Assembly: GCF_903995425.1 (NCBI RefSeq)
Contig: NC_050466.1
Span: forward strand, 89,624,760-89,688,759
Source of the DNA: Onychomys torridus
Taxonomy: Eukaryota; Chordata; Mammalia; Rodentia; Cricetidae
Reading direction: 5' to 3'
DNA: 64,000 nt
Part shown: one piece after another, positions 33,989 through 45,592 of the stretch
Numbering within the stretch: position 1 is the stretch's first letter
Layout: every line of letters starts with the position of its first letter
Position numbers and translations under genes: made by a program
Notes under the pieces: generated by a model
What the model saw: the letters and a program-made list of their open reading frames with translations, nothing else
What the model was told of the DNA's origin: nothing
Databases searched by the model: none

Positions 33989-35514
33989 CTCTGCTCTGCC
34001 AGCTGAAGTGTATTTCTGCTAGCAGAAGATCAATGCTAGACTTTGCTCTAAAGCTCTCCAGCAGTGTGTCTTGTTTGTCTTAACCACTAAGACTTTCTGT
34101 AATGAACTGTTGTTACTTTATGCCAAAGTCAAAACTTTATCACTAGAGATAAATGAAATCCTATGAAAAAATCAAAGTCTTTTCTCTATGTTATGGTTTT
34201 ATAATGATAATTTTACTCATGTAACAAAATAAACAACTTTAAGAATTCAATAACTAATATTATTCTGTAGCCCCAACATTCCAGGATTCTTTTTAAGAAA
34301 GTCTAATTCCAAGGATGCTCTAGCAATATCCAGAAGTGATATTCTTTAAAGGAGACTATGAAGAGGATGTCTCTTTTTCACAGCTAGAAAGAGATTCCAA
34401 AACTGTGAGATCTCTTTAGTTAGAAAGAAATTTTGGGTACAACCCTAACTTCCTTTTAAAGTCTCCTTTCTTTTATTAGAAATCTGGGCTTCTTCTTTCT
34501 AACCTATATTCCAAGGTCAACCTCCTTTAAGTGGCTTTCTAAATGTTCTTCTCTATAGGTGGAAGCTAATTGTTACAATTATCTTAGAATCTTTGCATGG
34601 GGGACTCTTACACATTAAAGCACTATGCCATTCAAATGAATGGCTCTAATGACAGAATTTAAACTGTAGCAGCATTTCATTTAATAAATAAGTATACAGC
34701 ATTTCATTTAATAAATAAGTATAAAGTATGAGCAACACATGTATTCTGCCTGTACAGAATTTACATTCTAGCTAAGAAGTCAATAAACAACATCTAATAT
34801 AATGTCAAGTAGATGTGTATTATAAAGATAAAGTGTAGTTTTAGGATGTATATAGTAATGAAAGTTGCTGTTATAAAGGATGTGGTCTCTGAGGGAGGTG
34901 GCACTTGGGTAAGTTGGGGAGCAGGCTATGGTGACTACCCACAACAAGAGGCTTTCTCTAGGTAAGAGAAAAGAAAATATAAAGTTCAAGAAGCAGTAAA
35001 GTCTTGGAGAATTGGAGAACTGAGCCATTAAGTAAAGTCATAGGAGAAGAGGTCCAAATTATCTATGGCCTTGTGGGTCATGGTAAGGATCTTAGGTTTT
35101 ATTATTATGCTTTCTTGTCCTTTGGACACTTTCTACTATGTGAGGACATAGCCAAACTTTCTTAGGGACAGATACATCCATACATTTCCATGTTCTCATA
35201 TCTATTTGTTCTTAGGAATTAGCCTCTGCAAAATTAATGAAGTTAGTCGATGTCTTAAGATTACTAATATTACAGCATGTCAGGATTAATCCTTTTGTAA
35301 AAGCCTATTTTATTCACTGTTTATACAGTTTGTAAATAACTGACTTTTTGAAAGATGACGTTTTCTATTTTTGTTCAAGAGTTTAAGATTTACCAACTTT
35401 GCAATTTTAAAAAATTTATCTATTTACAGTTAGGAGATTAATGATTTATTCACACTACTCATATACTACGCTCATAATTTATGTTATTATTTCATTAGAA
35501 ATGCACAATCTTGT
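33987..35514. other. Tex11 intron, mostly unrecognised
   Basis: Apart from the 27-bp duplication I see no element or exon. Old degraded repeats are possible. Confidence 0.4.
34670..34723. repeat. Perfect 27-bp tandem duplication
   Basis: The unit starting 'cagcatttcatttaataaat' occurs at 34670-34696 and 34697-34723 without mismatch. Confidence 0.95.
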
Positions 35515-35670
35515 GCCAGTCGGTGGTGGTGCATGCCTTTATTCCCAGCACTCAGGAGGCAGAAACAGGCAGATCTCTGAGTTGGAGGCCAGCCTTGTCT
35601 ACAGAGTGAGTTCCAGGACAGCCAAGGATACACAGACAAACCCTGTTTTGAAAAACTAGAAAAGAAAAGA
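35515..35670 (+). mobile_element. B1 SINE
   Basis: 'gtggtggtgcatgcctttat', 'aggccagccttgtctacaga', 'agacaaaccctgttttgaaa'. Confidence 0.93.
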
Positions 35671-35802
35671 ATCACACAAATTTTAAGTAATATAAACTTT
35701 TAACAAGCCATAACCATTTTCCTGAATATGTATTTTAATTATAAAGGCAGTATATGGTTGCTGAAAAATCCAAATACATATATTTAATAAAAAGTAAAAG
35801 TT

Positions 35803-35949
35803 GGCCAGGCATGATGGTGCATACCTTTAATCCCAGCACTCAGCAGGTAGAGATAGGCAGATCTCTTAGTTTGAAGCCAGTTTGGTTAACAGAGAGAATT
35901 CTAGGATAGCCAGGACTACACAGAGAAATACTATCTCAAAAAAACCAAA
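35803..35949 (+). mobile_element. B1 SINE
   Basis: 'ggccaggcatgatggtgcat', 'ttgaagccagtttggttaac', 'agagaaatactatctcaaaa'. Confidence 0.92.
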
Positions 35950-36026
35950 AAGAAGAAGAAAAAAGGAAGGAAGGGGGGAGGGAGGAAGGGAAGAAAGGAA
36001 GAAAGGAAGGAAGGAAGGAAGGAAGG

Positions 36027-36062
<36 letters not shown>

Positions 36063-36127
36063 AAGAGAGAGAGAAAGAAAGAACGAAAGGAAGGAAGGAA
36101 GGAAGGAAGAAAGAGGGAGAAAGAAAG
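35950..36127. repeat. (GGAA)n/(GA)n purine tract from B1 tail
   Basis: About 178 bp of nearly pure purine on the plus strand directly after the B1 tail. Confidence 0.97.
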
Positions 36128-36139
36128 TTAAAAAGTCTT

Positions 36140-36556
36140 TTAATGGTGTACTAACTAGTTTTAATGTCAACACAAGCTAGGGTCATCTGGGAAGAGGGAA
36201 TCTCAACTGAAAATGCCTCCACCTGATTGGCCTATGGGTAAGCCTGTGGTACATTTCTAATGATGATTGATGTGGACAGGCCCAGCCCACTGAGTGGGTG
36301 TCACCCCTGTCCAGGTAGTTCTGAGTTGTATAAGAAAACAGACTGAATAAGCCATGGGGAGCAAGTCAGTAGGCAGCATTCCTCCATGGTCTCTGCTTCA
36401 GTTCCTGCCTCCAGATTCCCGCCTTGAGTTCCTACCCTGATTTCCCTCGGTGACTAAGTATGAGCTGAGAATTATAAGATGAGATAAAATGTTTCCTCCC
36501 CAAGTTGCTTTTGGTCATGGTTTTTTTTATCATAGCAATAGAAATATAACTAAGAT
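36140..36556 (+). mobile_element. Rodent LTR-like repeat, same family as 497-911
   Basis: 'tagttttaatgtcaacacaa' start, 'gttgtataagaaaacagact' TATA-like, 'gtttcctccccaagttgctt' and 'agcaatagaaatataactaa' at the end. Confidence 0.78.
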
Positions 36557-36814
36557 ACTTAATTCCTATTCCAAGATGTAGTAAATATAGTTTTCTATAT
36601 AGTAAATATATTCATTATATTTTATAATAAATATAACATATTTTATATATTATATTATGTATTTGCTACAAATGTATAGTAAATATATTTACTATTTCCT
36701 ATGAATTCATATGTGATATATACATTCAGATACACATTCATATGTATGTTCACCTATGCATTAAACAGAGGTATATAATATGCTAGACACTAAATATACA
36801 AAGTTGAACAAAAT

Positions 36815-37060
36815 CAATGTCTCAGTCTTTTTCCTGCTGTGACAGAACAGCACTGACAAGATAATATATAAACTAAAGAAATGTATTTCTCACAGTTCTG
36901 AAGCCTAGTCCAAGATTGAAAGTCTGCATCTTATGGGAGCCTCTAGGGTAACATGGTGGAGGACACACGTGACATCTTTCAAAGTTTCTACCTACCAATA
37001 TTCTCAGTAATTAAATGTCAACATGAATTTAGGAACATCTGCAGCATTATACACTTTGCC
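36815..37060 (-). mobile_element. Old MaLR LTR fragment
   Basis: 'gtctttttcctgctgtgaca', 'gtatttctcacagttctgaa', 'gcctagtccaagattgaaag' are antisense MaLR. Confidence 0.65.
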
Positions 37061-37204
37061 CCCTCCCAAACTCTTGTCGTTCCTACATGCACAGTGCATT
37101 TATTCTATCCCAATTAGCCTCCAAATTTTAATTGTTCCAGTATTAATCCAGTCCAGCATCCAGTGTCACCTGAATGGGATGAGTGATAGTAAGGCACGAT
37201 TCAT

Positions 37205-37395
37205 CCTGGGTAAATTTATACTAGCACTAAACAAATTAGCTGAGTACAATGATATAATCTTATAATCCCTGCACAGGGGTGATAGAGGCAGGAGGATCAG
37301 GAGTTCAAGGTTAGCTATATAGTGAGTTTGATGCTACCCCAGACTACATGAGATCCTGCTTTAAAAAAAGAAAAAAAAAGAAAAAGAAACAAACA
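37205..37395 (+). mobile_element. Old B1/PB1 SINE with A-rich tail
   Basis: 'aatcttataatccctgcaca', 'ggaggatcaggagttcaagg', 'gactacatgagatcctgctt', then A/G-rich tail. Confidence 0.75.
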
Positions 37396-38270
37396 AGTTT
37401 TCTACTTCTAGAATACAACAATGGAACAGCCATAGTGAAATGGGTTATATAAACTTCTCATGTCTCTCATTAATCAATGCATTAAATAAACTCTTTGACC
37501 ATGTTCATTTTGTAATTATAAGAGAATCATTACATTTCAGAACTATTGACTATAATGTTCAAATGGATACACTTAACAGAACTAGGTTAATTGTACTGAG
37601 GGAGAAATAACACATTGAAGTTTATCTTTTCTTGGCTCCCAGACTGAATCCCAAGTGGTAAAAGAACTTTGCTGAATCTCTCTTTACATTTTTTTTTCTA
37701 TTGAGTGTATGTTTTGTTTTAGTTTCTAGTTTTTGTATGAATAATAATAAATTATTCTCTCTTTATAGCACAGATGACTGGGAATGTATTTTTATGCTTT
37801 GATCTTTTGGTGATCTTGGAACTGGATTAATGGACTATCTAGTCTCTGATGAGTTAGAAACAACAGTTTAATTTGTCCTTTTTCTCTATCCATTTTGAGC
37901 TCAAATTAAGAATTTCATGCTAATAGAAAAAGAGAATAACTTTGATATCTGATAAGTTTCTGTATAACTCATCATATGAAGCTGAAATTGTGGATCTAAA
38001 TTAATAAGATCTTTATATTTCTGTGTTTGTGTGTCTATAATTGAGAGAAGCCTTGACATTCCATTTTGAATGTGGAAAATATTTTCTTATCTCTGGAGGA
38101 TACTGATAAATTAGACTATAAACGTCTTCTAAATAAAAGTCTTCTGTTCCAATTGGTTTATAGACATATATGCTTATATAAATTCTTAAAATATTAAGGG
38201 GAAAAAGCCAAATTTTCAATACTAAATATACTAAAGACATTTTTGCAAAAAAAATCTCCTCCCTTAGAAA
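37396..38270. other. Tex11 intron, no recognised element
   Basis: AT-rich. No exon-like segment seen. Confidence 0.45.
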
Positions 38271-38345
38271 CTTGTGTGTGTGTGTGTGTGCACGCACACA
38301 TGCACACGTGCATGCATGTGTGTCTGTAAATGCACAGATGTGTAT
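38271..38345. repeat. (GT)n / CACA / CATG-rich tract with SINE remains to about 38535
   Basis: 'gtgtgtgtgtgtgtgtgcac' then 'gcacacatgcacacgtgcat'. 38385-38535 has SINE-like pieces ('ttttgaggcagggtctccca', 'agggctacatagcaagatcc'). Confidence 0.7.
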
Positions 38346-38949
38346 ATGTAGTGGCCTGAAAGCAACCGTGGATGTCATCTATCTACTTCCTTTTGAGGCA
38401 GGGTCTCCCACTAACCCAAAGCTTACCAATTAGGCTGGCTGGTCACTGAGTCTCATTCTCTATGAGTTTGAATTCAGTATGTTTTACATAAAGTTCCAGG
38501 GCTACATAGCAAGATCCTGTCTCAAATAACAAAACAAAAAAGCTACATCCCTTTGTTTACTTTTGTATAGTATAAAACATATGTTTTATTTTGCTCATTC
38601 CTATTTTTCCTGAATATAAATGGACATGGTAATTTAAGAATGTTTGTATATAGTATTTTAGACAATGAAAATATAAATCACCCTAAAGCTGACTCATTAT
38701 TTTGACAAACTTTGCTTCATCAATATCTTTTTTGTAGTATGTCATATTTAGATTATTTCAAAGATATTTAGTTAATTTAAAACACTGGATTAATATTGAA
38801 GTTGGTTAATTAATATATGATAATTGGATATCTACACAATTCTTAAGTGAAATAGAGTATTTTCATTTTGATTTCTCATTATAGTTTTAAGTTTATATAC
38901 TATTATTTTCATTTTTAAAACAGCAATATGATTAATTGGACCATGTTAA

Positions 38950-39065
38950 TGCGGCAGGTAGGTGTGGTGGTGCATGGCTATAATCCCAGCACTTAGGAGA
39001 CAGTAACAAGATCAGAAGTGTGAGACAAGCAAATGGGCCAAAGTGAGACCCTAGAAAGTGAGAAA
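38950..39065 (+). mobile_element. Old B1-like SINE
   Basis: 'aggtgtggtggtgcatggct', 'ataatcccagcacttaggag'; the right half is degraded. Confidence 0.65.
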
Positions 39066-39189
39066 ACCAAGGGGAGGAGGCTTGCAAAGACAGAAAGTGT
39101 GGTACACATAATCTCTGCTAGTTTGCTACGTCTGTGCATATAAACTGTAGCCTTCAAATGTTCCTTTGAACTTGAAATTTTGAATTAAG

Positions 39190-39310
39190 GTTAAACATAA
39201 AACAAGTGGTTGTTAGCTTATGCCTGGAATTCCAGCACTCAAGAAGCAGAAGATCACAAAGTGAAGGCCAGCCTAGGATACATAGTGAGTCTGTTTCAAA
39301 GAAGAAAGAA
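39190..39310 (+). mobile_element. Old B1-like SINE
   Basis: 'gcctggaattccagcactca', 'gtgaaggccagcctaggata', 'catagtgagtctgtttcaaa'. Confidence 0.7.
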
Positions 39311-39419
39311 AACCACACCAGAATAGCAGCAGCAAATTCTCTCCCCAATAAACAGCAATAAATAGGTGAAATTATATTATCTACAATAATTAAAAATAAG
39401 TATGTGCTTGTCTTTCTCA

Positions 39420-39638
39420 AGAAAAAAGGACGTTTGCTCCTGAGGCAGTATGTGTAGAGGGCAGGAGACTAGAAAAAAAAAGGCTTTAAGGGTGGAGGAG
39501 AGTAAAAGAACACATTCAATCTGAAAATGCAAGGGTAAATACTGAGAGTGGAAAGGGTTAAAGGGCTGGGGGAGGGAACAGAGAGATGGAGAACAGGAGG
39601 GTTAACCAAAACTAAAACAAAAACTATATGAAATGTCA

Positions 39639-39701
<63 letters not shown>

Positions 39702-39965
39702 TGACACTTGGTAAGCTAATTAAAAAATACTCCTGATAGATTGTCCAATCCTAAGTGGCCAACTCTAAACACATGCACAGATGATCAACACTAAATGGAC
39801 TCAATAGGTTGTACAGATGTGTGTGCATAACAGTAATTAAAGAAGAGATCATGAATTTGATGAGGGGGCACAGGAGGAGCTGAATGGGAGAGAGGAAGGG
39901 GTAGAAATAACGTAACCACTGTACTCACATACAAAATTCTCGAAAATAAAAATTTTAAATTAAAA
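39420..39965 (+). mobile_element. L1 3' UTR fragment with (GA)n
   Basis: 'aattaaagaagagatcatga', 'gaggggg..gaggagctgaat' and 'gggagagaggaaggggtag' before an A-rich end resemble rodent L1 3' tails. (GA)27 lies inside. Confidence 0.65.
39643..39696. repeat. (GA)27 microsatellite
   Basis: Uninterrupted GA run. Confidence 0.98.
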
Positions 39966-40371
39966 ATGATCAGAGTTATCCTGAGTGGATTTATAAAGCT
40001 GATCTCAGAAGCCAGGGGCTATTAAATGAAAACATCAGTGTCAGAAGTGGGCTATCATACTACCAGGTATTGTTCAGAGATTTCTACAAGCCCCGAATAA
40101 GAGAAGCAATTACCATTGTTGTTGGTTGTTCATCAGAACCAGATGGTAAAACCCTATTGAAGACATCATGTGCCTTGTTTCCAGGATGCAGAAATGCAGC
40201 TGGAACTGGTCTTGAAGCTTCCTCCCTGATGGCTACATCTCATAGTGCCAGAAAGTACTAGGAAATATGCAGGGGAAGAATTATCATTAAGAATGTTACT
40301 CAGCTTTGTACCCTGAATGTTACACTCCCAACCAATCTGGCAATAATGTGGAGTCTGCACTGGTGCAATAA

Positions 40372-40633
40372 TGGAAAAACTGCTATTAGCTCAGGATTAT
40401 TACTGACTAGATCTCACACTTAAATTAACCTATAATTTTTATTTATGTTTAGCTATGTGGCTTGGTACCCTTTCTCAGTTCTGCCTTGTAATCTTGCTTC
40501 CTCTGTGTCTGGCTGGTGACTCCTGACTCAGCCCTTCTTCCCAGAATTCTCCTTGTCTGCTTGCCCTGCCTATACTTCCTGCCTGGCTACTGGCCAATCA
40601 GTTTTATTAAACCAGTGTACAAGGGCTATAGCA
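40372..40633 (-). mobile_element. 3' LTR of minus-strand ERV (left arm of inverted pair)
   Basis: Minus strand starts TGCTATAGCCC right after polypurine tract 'agaaaaggggaaa', then 'ttggccagtagccaggcagg' and 'ggttaatttaagtgtgagat'. Same LTR family as 56456-56819. Confidence 0.8.
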
Positions 40634-40986
40634 TTTCCCCTTTTCTGTCTAATCAAAAAGGAAAGTTTTAACTTTAATGTAGTAAAATTACATATAACAA
40701 AACAGTTACCAAGTATGAATTATAGTTATAATATCTAGCCTATTTGTATTTGGCCAATTTAAAGAAAATATTTTATGTGAATCTAAGTTTTCATATCTAA
40801 CTTAGCTTTTATCATAACCAAGGAAAATTATAACTATCTAGTCTTCAAGTACATCAAAGACCCCAGAAGAATATAATTTTACCTAAGTAAACAGGAAATG
40901 CATTGTAAACAACTTCCAAAAATCTAGAAATGACAGAGACAGCTGCCTGCCTGGACAGTCACCTCTGCAACTTTGGGGCATCCATC
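40634..40986 (-). mobile_element. mys-like ERV 3' internal region, minus strand
   Basis: The reverse complement matches 31583-32090: 'gatgccccaaagttgcag', 'gtgactgtccaggcag', 'tagatagttataattttcct', then 'gattagacagaaaagggg'. Confidence 0.8.
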
Positions 40987-41439
40987 GTCAGCCAGTAGGC
41001 CACTGGCTGTTTCTGTCATAACTCATTGTTTAGAAGTCACTTGTTTGCACTTCCTGTTTTACTAGGTAATATTATTTCCTTCTTGAGACTCTGAGGGAGT
41101 TGAATATTAGATAGTTATAGTTACAGTTTTCCTTGTTAAGAAATTCAGAAAAGAAACTCACTAAGAGGTGTTAAGAGTGTAAATTTGAAAGCTATCATAA
41201 GATAGTTTTCTGTTGGTAATATAAGTAAAGATAGAAGATGAATTAGGTACATTTTGGACTCACCAAAATAGGATAGATAATGGAATATTTTCTCTGAATT
41301 TGTCAAAAGCAAATGGACTAGACATTATTGATGTATTTATTACTTATATATATTGTATATAGTTATTGTACTTATTGTACATAGTTTTTCTTATATTAGT
41401 TATAACTTTTTAAATTTTTTATTAGACAAAAAGGGGAAA
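40987..41439 (+). mobile_element. mys-like ERV 3' internal region, plus strand
   Basis: 'ctggctgtttctgtcat', 'agttatagttacagttttcc', 'ttttggactcaccaaaatag', and polypurine tract 'acaaaaaggggaaa' at the right end match the copy at 31616-32091. Confidence 0.85.
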
Positions 41440-41915
41440 TGTGGTGATATTTTATTTGTGCTTGAATAAATAAAGCTTGCCTGGAGATCAGGGAGAAAAG
41501 GCCAGCTTTTTTAAGTAAAAAAAGAAGTCAGGTAGCACAAGCCCTTAATTCCTTAGCAAACAGGATCTCTGTGTGTTCAAGACCATACTAGGGAACAGAG
41601 CTAAGCATGTGTGACACACACCTTTAATCCCAGTACCAACCATAGAGACCTGCAAGTTTTTACAGACAGACAGACAGTGACAGAGCTATGTAGGAAGAGG
41701 AAGTGAGGTAGCTGGGCTAAGAGCCAATGAGAGGGCACAAAAGTAAGGAATATAAGCCTGGGTAGATAGGAAGTCACACTCTTAGGAAGCTGTGGAGTTG
41801 ATGCGGTGAGGTCAGCTGGTGGCTTTCCATATTTCCCTGATCTCTCTATGGCTTTAATCCAAATTTCTGGCTCTGCGTTTTTTATTTAATAAGACCATTT
41901 ATAAACTTGTCTACA
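41440..41915 (+). mobile_element. 3' LTR of plus-strand ERV, with B1-like modules
   Basis: TGTGGTGATATTTTATTTG to CTTGTCTACA (476 bp). Contains 'acacacctttaatcccagta' and a weaker B1-like stretch near 41535, plus TATA-like 'ggaatataagcctggg'. It is a different LTR family from the one at 40372. Confidence 0.82.
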
Positions 41916-42284
41916 CATTGGTGTTGTCATTTTTTAGGTCCTTTTTTTTCAGGCAGTCATATTGTTGAGATTTCCTGTGTACAACTGCCCTATTGCATAT
42001 GTATAAGATAGTATCTCCCAGAATATGTCCTGGGAGACATTTTCTTCAGTGGTACAGATACAAGTAAGGTGTCTCATGCTCCTATAAATAAATGCTCATT
42101 AAAACTTCAGTGAGAAACCCTAACAAAGTTCATTAAATCACACACACACAAAGGGAGGAAAGTATAAGGGGACTAGTTGGGAAGAAGAGAGTGACAGAAG
42201 AGAATAAGAAAGGATAATTTGGAGTGAATGCTACAAATACATTAAATATATGCATGGGAATTTATATAGACATGAAACCCTTTA
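41916..42284. other. Tex11 intron, no recognised element
   Basis: Short AT-rich interval. Confidence 0.45.
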
Positions 42285-43715
42285 CTGTACATAATTAATA
42301 TTTGCTGATAAAAATACTAAAAAGATGACAAAATCAGTTGTATTTCTATATACCAGTGATGAACAATCTAAAAAGGAAATAAAATAATTCAACTTACAAT
42401 AGCTGCAAAGAAATAAAATGATCAAGGAGTTGAAAGACCTACATAGTAATAACAAACACTTATGAAATATATAAAAAAGACTTAAATAAATAAAGCCCCA
42501 CACATTCATGGGCTAGAAGACCTTAGACCATAAATATATTCATGCCCTAGGAAATTCCTACTAAAATTTGAAGACTGTTTTACCTCTCAGTATTGGAAAA
42601 GTCAATTTTCACATTAACATGGAATTTTAAAAACCCTCCCCCAAATACCAAAAGAAATCTAGAAGGAAAAATACAACAAAGTTATAGTATTAATACTTTC
42701 TTATTTCAAAAATGTCATAAGCCTACAGTAATCAAAACAATGTGATAATGGTATAAGGTTTATACACATACAGTGGTAGAATAGAATTAAGAGTCAATAA
42801 ATAAGCTCATTCATCATGTATGACCAGTTGATTTCAACAAAAAAAGGTATCAAGACCATTACATGGGAGGAAGAATAATCCCTTCATCAAATGATGCTAA
42901 GGCAACTGGATTTTCACAGATGAAAGAATGAAATCTTATATCTACTATTACCACTAAGTATAAAAATATAACTAGAAATGGATTGATATCATAATTTTAA
43001 AAGCTAATATTATAAAAATGATTATTAAAAAGTGGCAAATATTTTTCTTTTTATTAGATTTCATGTTTTATGTTTAATTACATGTATACATGTATATCTG
43101 TGTGGGTTATGGACAGATGAGTGCAGGTGCCTGTAGAGGTCAGAGGAGTGTGTCAGATTCGTTGCAACTGGAATTAAAGGAAGCCGAGAGCCACCTAATG
43201 TGGGTGCTGGGTACTTAACTCAGGTCCTCTGCAAGAACAGCATACACTCTTAACTGCTAGGCTATCTCTCCATCCCCCAAAGGGGCAAATATTATGTCTT
43301 TAGACTTGGCTATGTATTATTAGATGTAACACGCAAAGCACAAGCAAAAAAGGAAAGCCAGAAAAGTTGTACATAAAAAATAACTTTCATGTATCAAAGG
43401 ACATTATCAAAAGAACAAAAGGCAAAATAGGACAAAACATTTGCAAATCACATATTTGACACTAGGGTTAGTATTCCTCTGCAAAGATGACACAAATGAT
43501 CAATAAATATATAGAAATATGTTCAACATCATTAGCTGTTAGAAAACACAAAGAAAACTATAAATGGCTATAAATTTTAAACAAGCATAATATTGTGAAG
43601 AATTGAAATTGAGATGCTTTATTGGTAGGAATATAAAATGGCACAGCTGCTGTGGAAAACAGTTTGGTAGTTCTTAAAAAATTAGATATAGAAATATCAG
43701 ATGACCCATTGTATA
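42285..43715 (+). mobile_element. Ancient L1M ORF2 fragment
   Basis: 'gtatttctatataccagtga', 'catgggctagaagaccttag', 'cctacagtaatcaaaacaat', 'tatgaccagttgatttcaac', 'ctgctgtggaaaacagtttg' in ORF2 order; split by a B2. Confidence 0.8.
43044..43283 (-). mobile_element. B2 SINE, 10-bp target duplication
   Basis: 'ctgtagaggtcagaggagtg', 'gggtgctgggtacttaactc', 'ctgctaggctatctctccat'. Duplication 'ggcaaatatt' at 43034-43043 and 43284-43293. Confidence 0.93.
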
Positions 43716-44143
43716 AATGTACCACATTTTCTTTAGCCTTTCTTTGGTTGATGGGCATCTAGGTTGTTTCCAATTTCTGGTTATTACAAATAAAGCTGCT
43801 ATTAACATAGCTGAGAAAGTGTCCTTGTGGTATGGTAAAGCATCCTTTGAGTATATCCCTAAGAGTGGTATATCTAGTTCTTCAGGTAGGTCGATTCCCA
43901 ATTTTCTGAGAAAACACCATATTGATTTTCAAAGTGGGTTTACAAGTTTGCATTCCCACCAACAGTGGAGGAGAGTTCCCCTTCCTCCACATCCTTTCCA
44001 ACATAAACTGTCATCATTGTTTTTGATCATAGCCATTCTGATAGGTGTAAAATGGTATCTCAGAGTCATTTTGATTTGTATTTCTCTGATGACTAAGGAT
44101 GTTGACCAATTCCTTAAATGTCTTTTGGTGGCGATGAGGGGTT
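43716..44143 (-). mobile_element. L1 ORF2 C-terminal segment, inverted 5' part of a twin-primed L1
   Basis: Antisense ORF2: 'gcatctaggttgtttccaat', 'cattcccaccaacagtggag', 'agccattctgataggtgtaa'. It meets the plus-strand 3' UTR head-on at about 44143. Confidence 0.87.
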
Positions 44144-44760
44144 AGGGAGAAACCTGGTGCCAGGGAAACTCCCATGAATCCACAAGGATGACCCCAGCTA
44201 AGACTCCTAGAAATAGTGGATAGGCAGCCTGAACTGGCCATCTCCTATAATCAAATTAGTGACTACCCTAATTGTCATCAGAGAGGTTTTGGCCAATAAC
44301 TAATGGAAACAGATACAGAGATTCACAGCCAATCACTGGGCTGGGCTCTGGGCAACCTGTTGGAGAGAGGAAGGATCATAGGGGGGGGATAGGGGATTTG
44401 GGAGTCAAGGTCATCACAAGAGAACCCAAAGAGACAACTAACCTGAGCTCATTGGAGCTCACAGACACTGAACCAACAGCTAAGGAGCCCATATGGGACT
44501 GATCGAGGCCCTCTACACACATGTGATAGTTGTGTAGCTTGGTCTACTTGTGGCACTCTTAGCAGTGGGAGTGGTACCTGTTCCTGATGCTTTGGAAGGC
44601 TTTGGGGAACCTATTCCTCATACTAGGTTGCCTTACCAAGCCTTAATATGAGGGTAAGAGCTTAGTCCTACCTCAACCTGATATGCCATGCTTTGTTTTG
44701 GATTTGGTCACTTAAATATGTGTTTAGTAGTATTTCAGCATGGTATTCCTTTGAAGTTCC
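44144..44760 (+). mobile_element. L1 3' UTR, sense 3' part of the same L1
   Basis: 'gggagaaacctggtgccagg', 'ctcctagaaatagtggatag', 'gagctcattggagctcacag', 'cctcaacctgatatgccatg'. The 3' end is diverged. Confidence 0.85.
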
Positions 44761-44956
44761 CTAGTAACTGTATATGTAAGCATATACATGCATATAAATA
44801 CATACACATCAAAGAGCCACAGATCACTTAATGATGGGGAGAAAAGAACCATTATGCAAATACCATATAGTATATTCATACAAGAGAGCTATGATGCCAC
44901 TAGGCAACATAAGTTTATGGGGATCACTGTTGTATACTCAATCCATTTTAACTACT

Positions 44957-45330
44957 TGTAGGAGGCCAGTTCCCACCTTTTAAAGGGTTCCTATGAGGAG
45001 GAGAGAGGGATAAGAAACTTTTAGATAGAAAGATAGAAATGAGAAGAAAGACAGAAACACAGGATAGCTTTGGGAGGACCTGGATCAAAACCCAATGGCC
45101 CCTTCTGCCTCTTCAAAAGGGCTTTTTATAACAATGCCAAGGGGCAGGGCAAAAGAGCTCCCCCTTGCTAGATCAAAGCACACCACACAGCCACATGTAG
45201 ACCCTTTCAAACACCTGGTACCCATATCCATGGTCAAATCATCCCCTTATGCAGCCCTGCTGGGTAAAGCAAGCTCAGATTCTTGGACCCTGAGTAAGTT
45301 CTCACTAGGAAACCTCTGTGGGTCTCTACA
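44957..45330 (-). mobile_element. Solo LTR, 6-bp target duplication 'actact'
   Basis: Minus strand TGTAGAGACCCACAGAGG to ACTGGCCTCCTACA, 374 bp, TATA box 'ttataaaaagccc' at about 45125. Duplication at 44951-44956 and 45331-45336 is perfect. Confidence 0.88.
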
Positions 45331-45384
45331 ACTACTACATTGTTAAACTATGAATGATGTATGACTATATATGCACTTTTTTGT

Positions 45385-45457
45385 AGGGTTAGGGATCAAG
45401 CACAGGGCCTCACATGTTAGGTATACTTTACCCTGAGCTCTATCTCCATCCCTTGCA
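45385..45457 (-). mobile_element. Old ID/B4-like SINE fragment
   Basis: 'tagggttagggatcaagcac', 'agggcctcacatgttaggta', 'gagctctatctccatccc'. Confidence 0.6.
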
Positions 45458-45470
45458 TATATGTATATAG

Positions 45471-45471
<1 letters not shown>

Positions 45472-45508
<37 letters not shown>
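45472..45508. repeat. (GT)18 microsatellite
   Basis: Uninterrupted GT run. Confidence 0.99.
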
Positions 45509-45513
<5 letters not shown>

Positions 45514-45544
45514 CACATACACTCAGACTATAGATACTTAGATC

Positions 45545-45545
45545 G

Positions 45546-45592
<47 letters not shown>
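45545..45592. repeat. (TCTA)12 tetranucleotide repeat
   Basis: Pure ATCT/GATA-type repeat 37 bp after the GT run. Confidence 0.98.
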
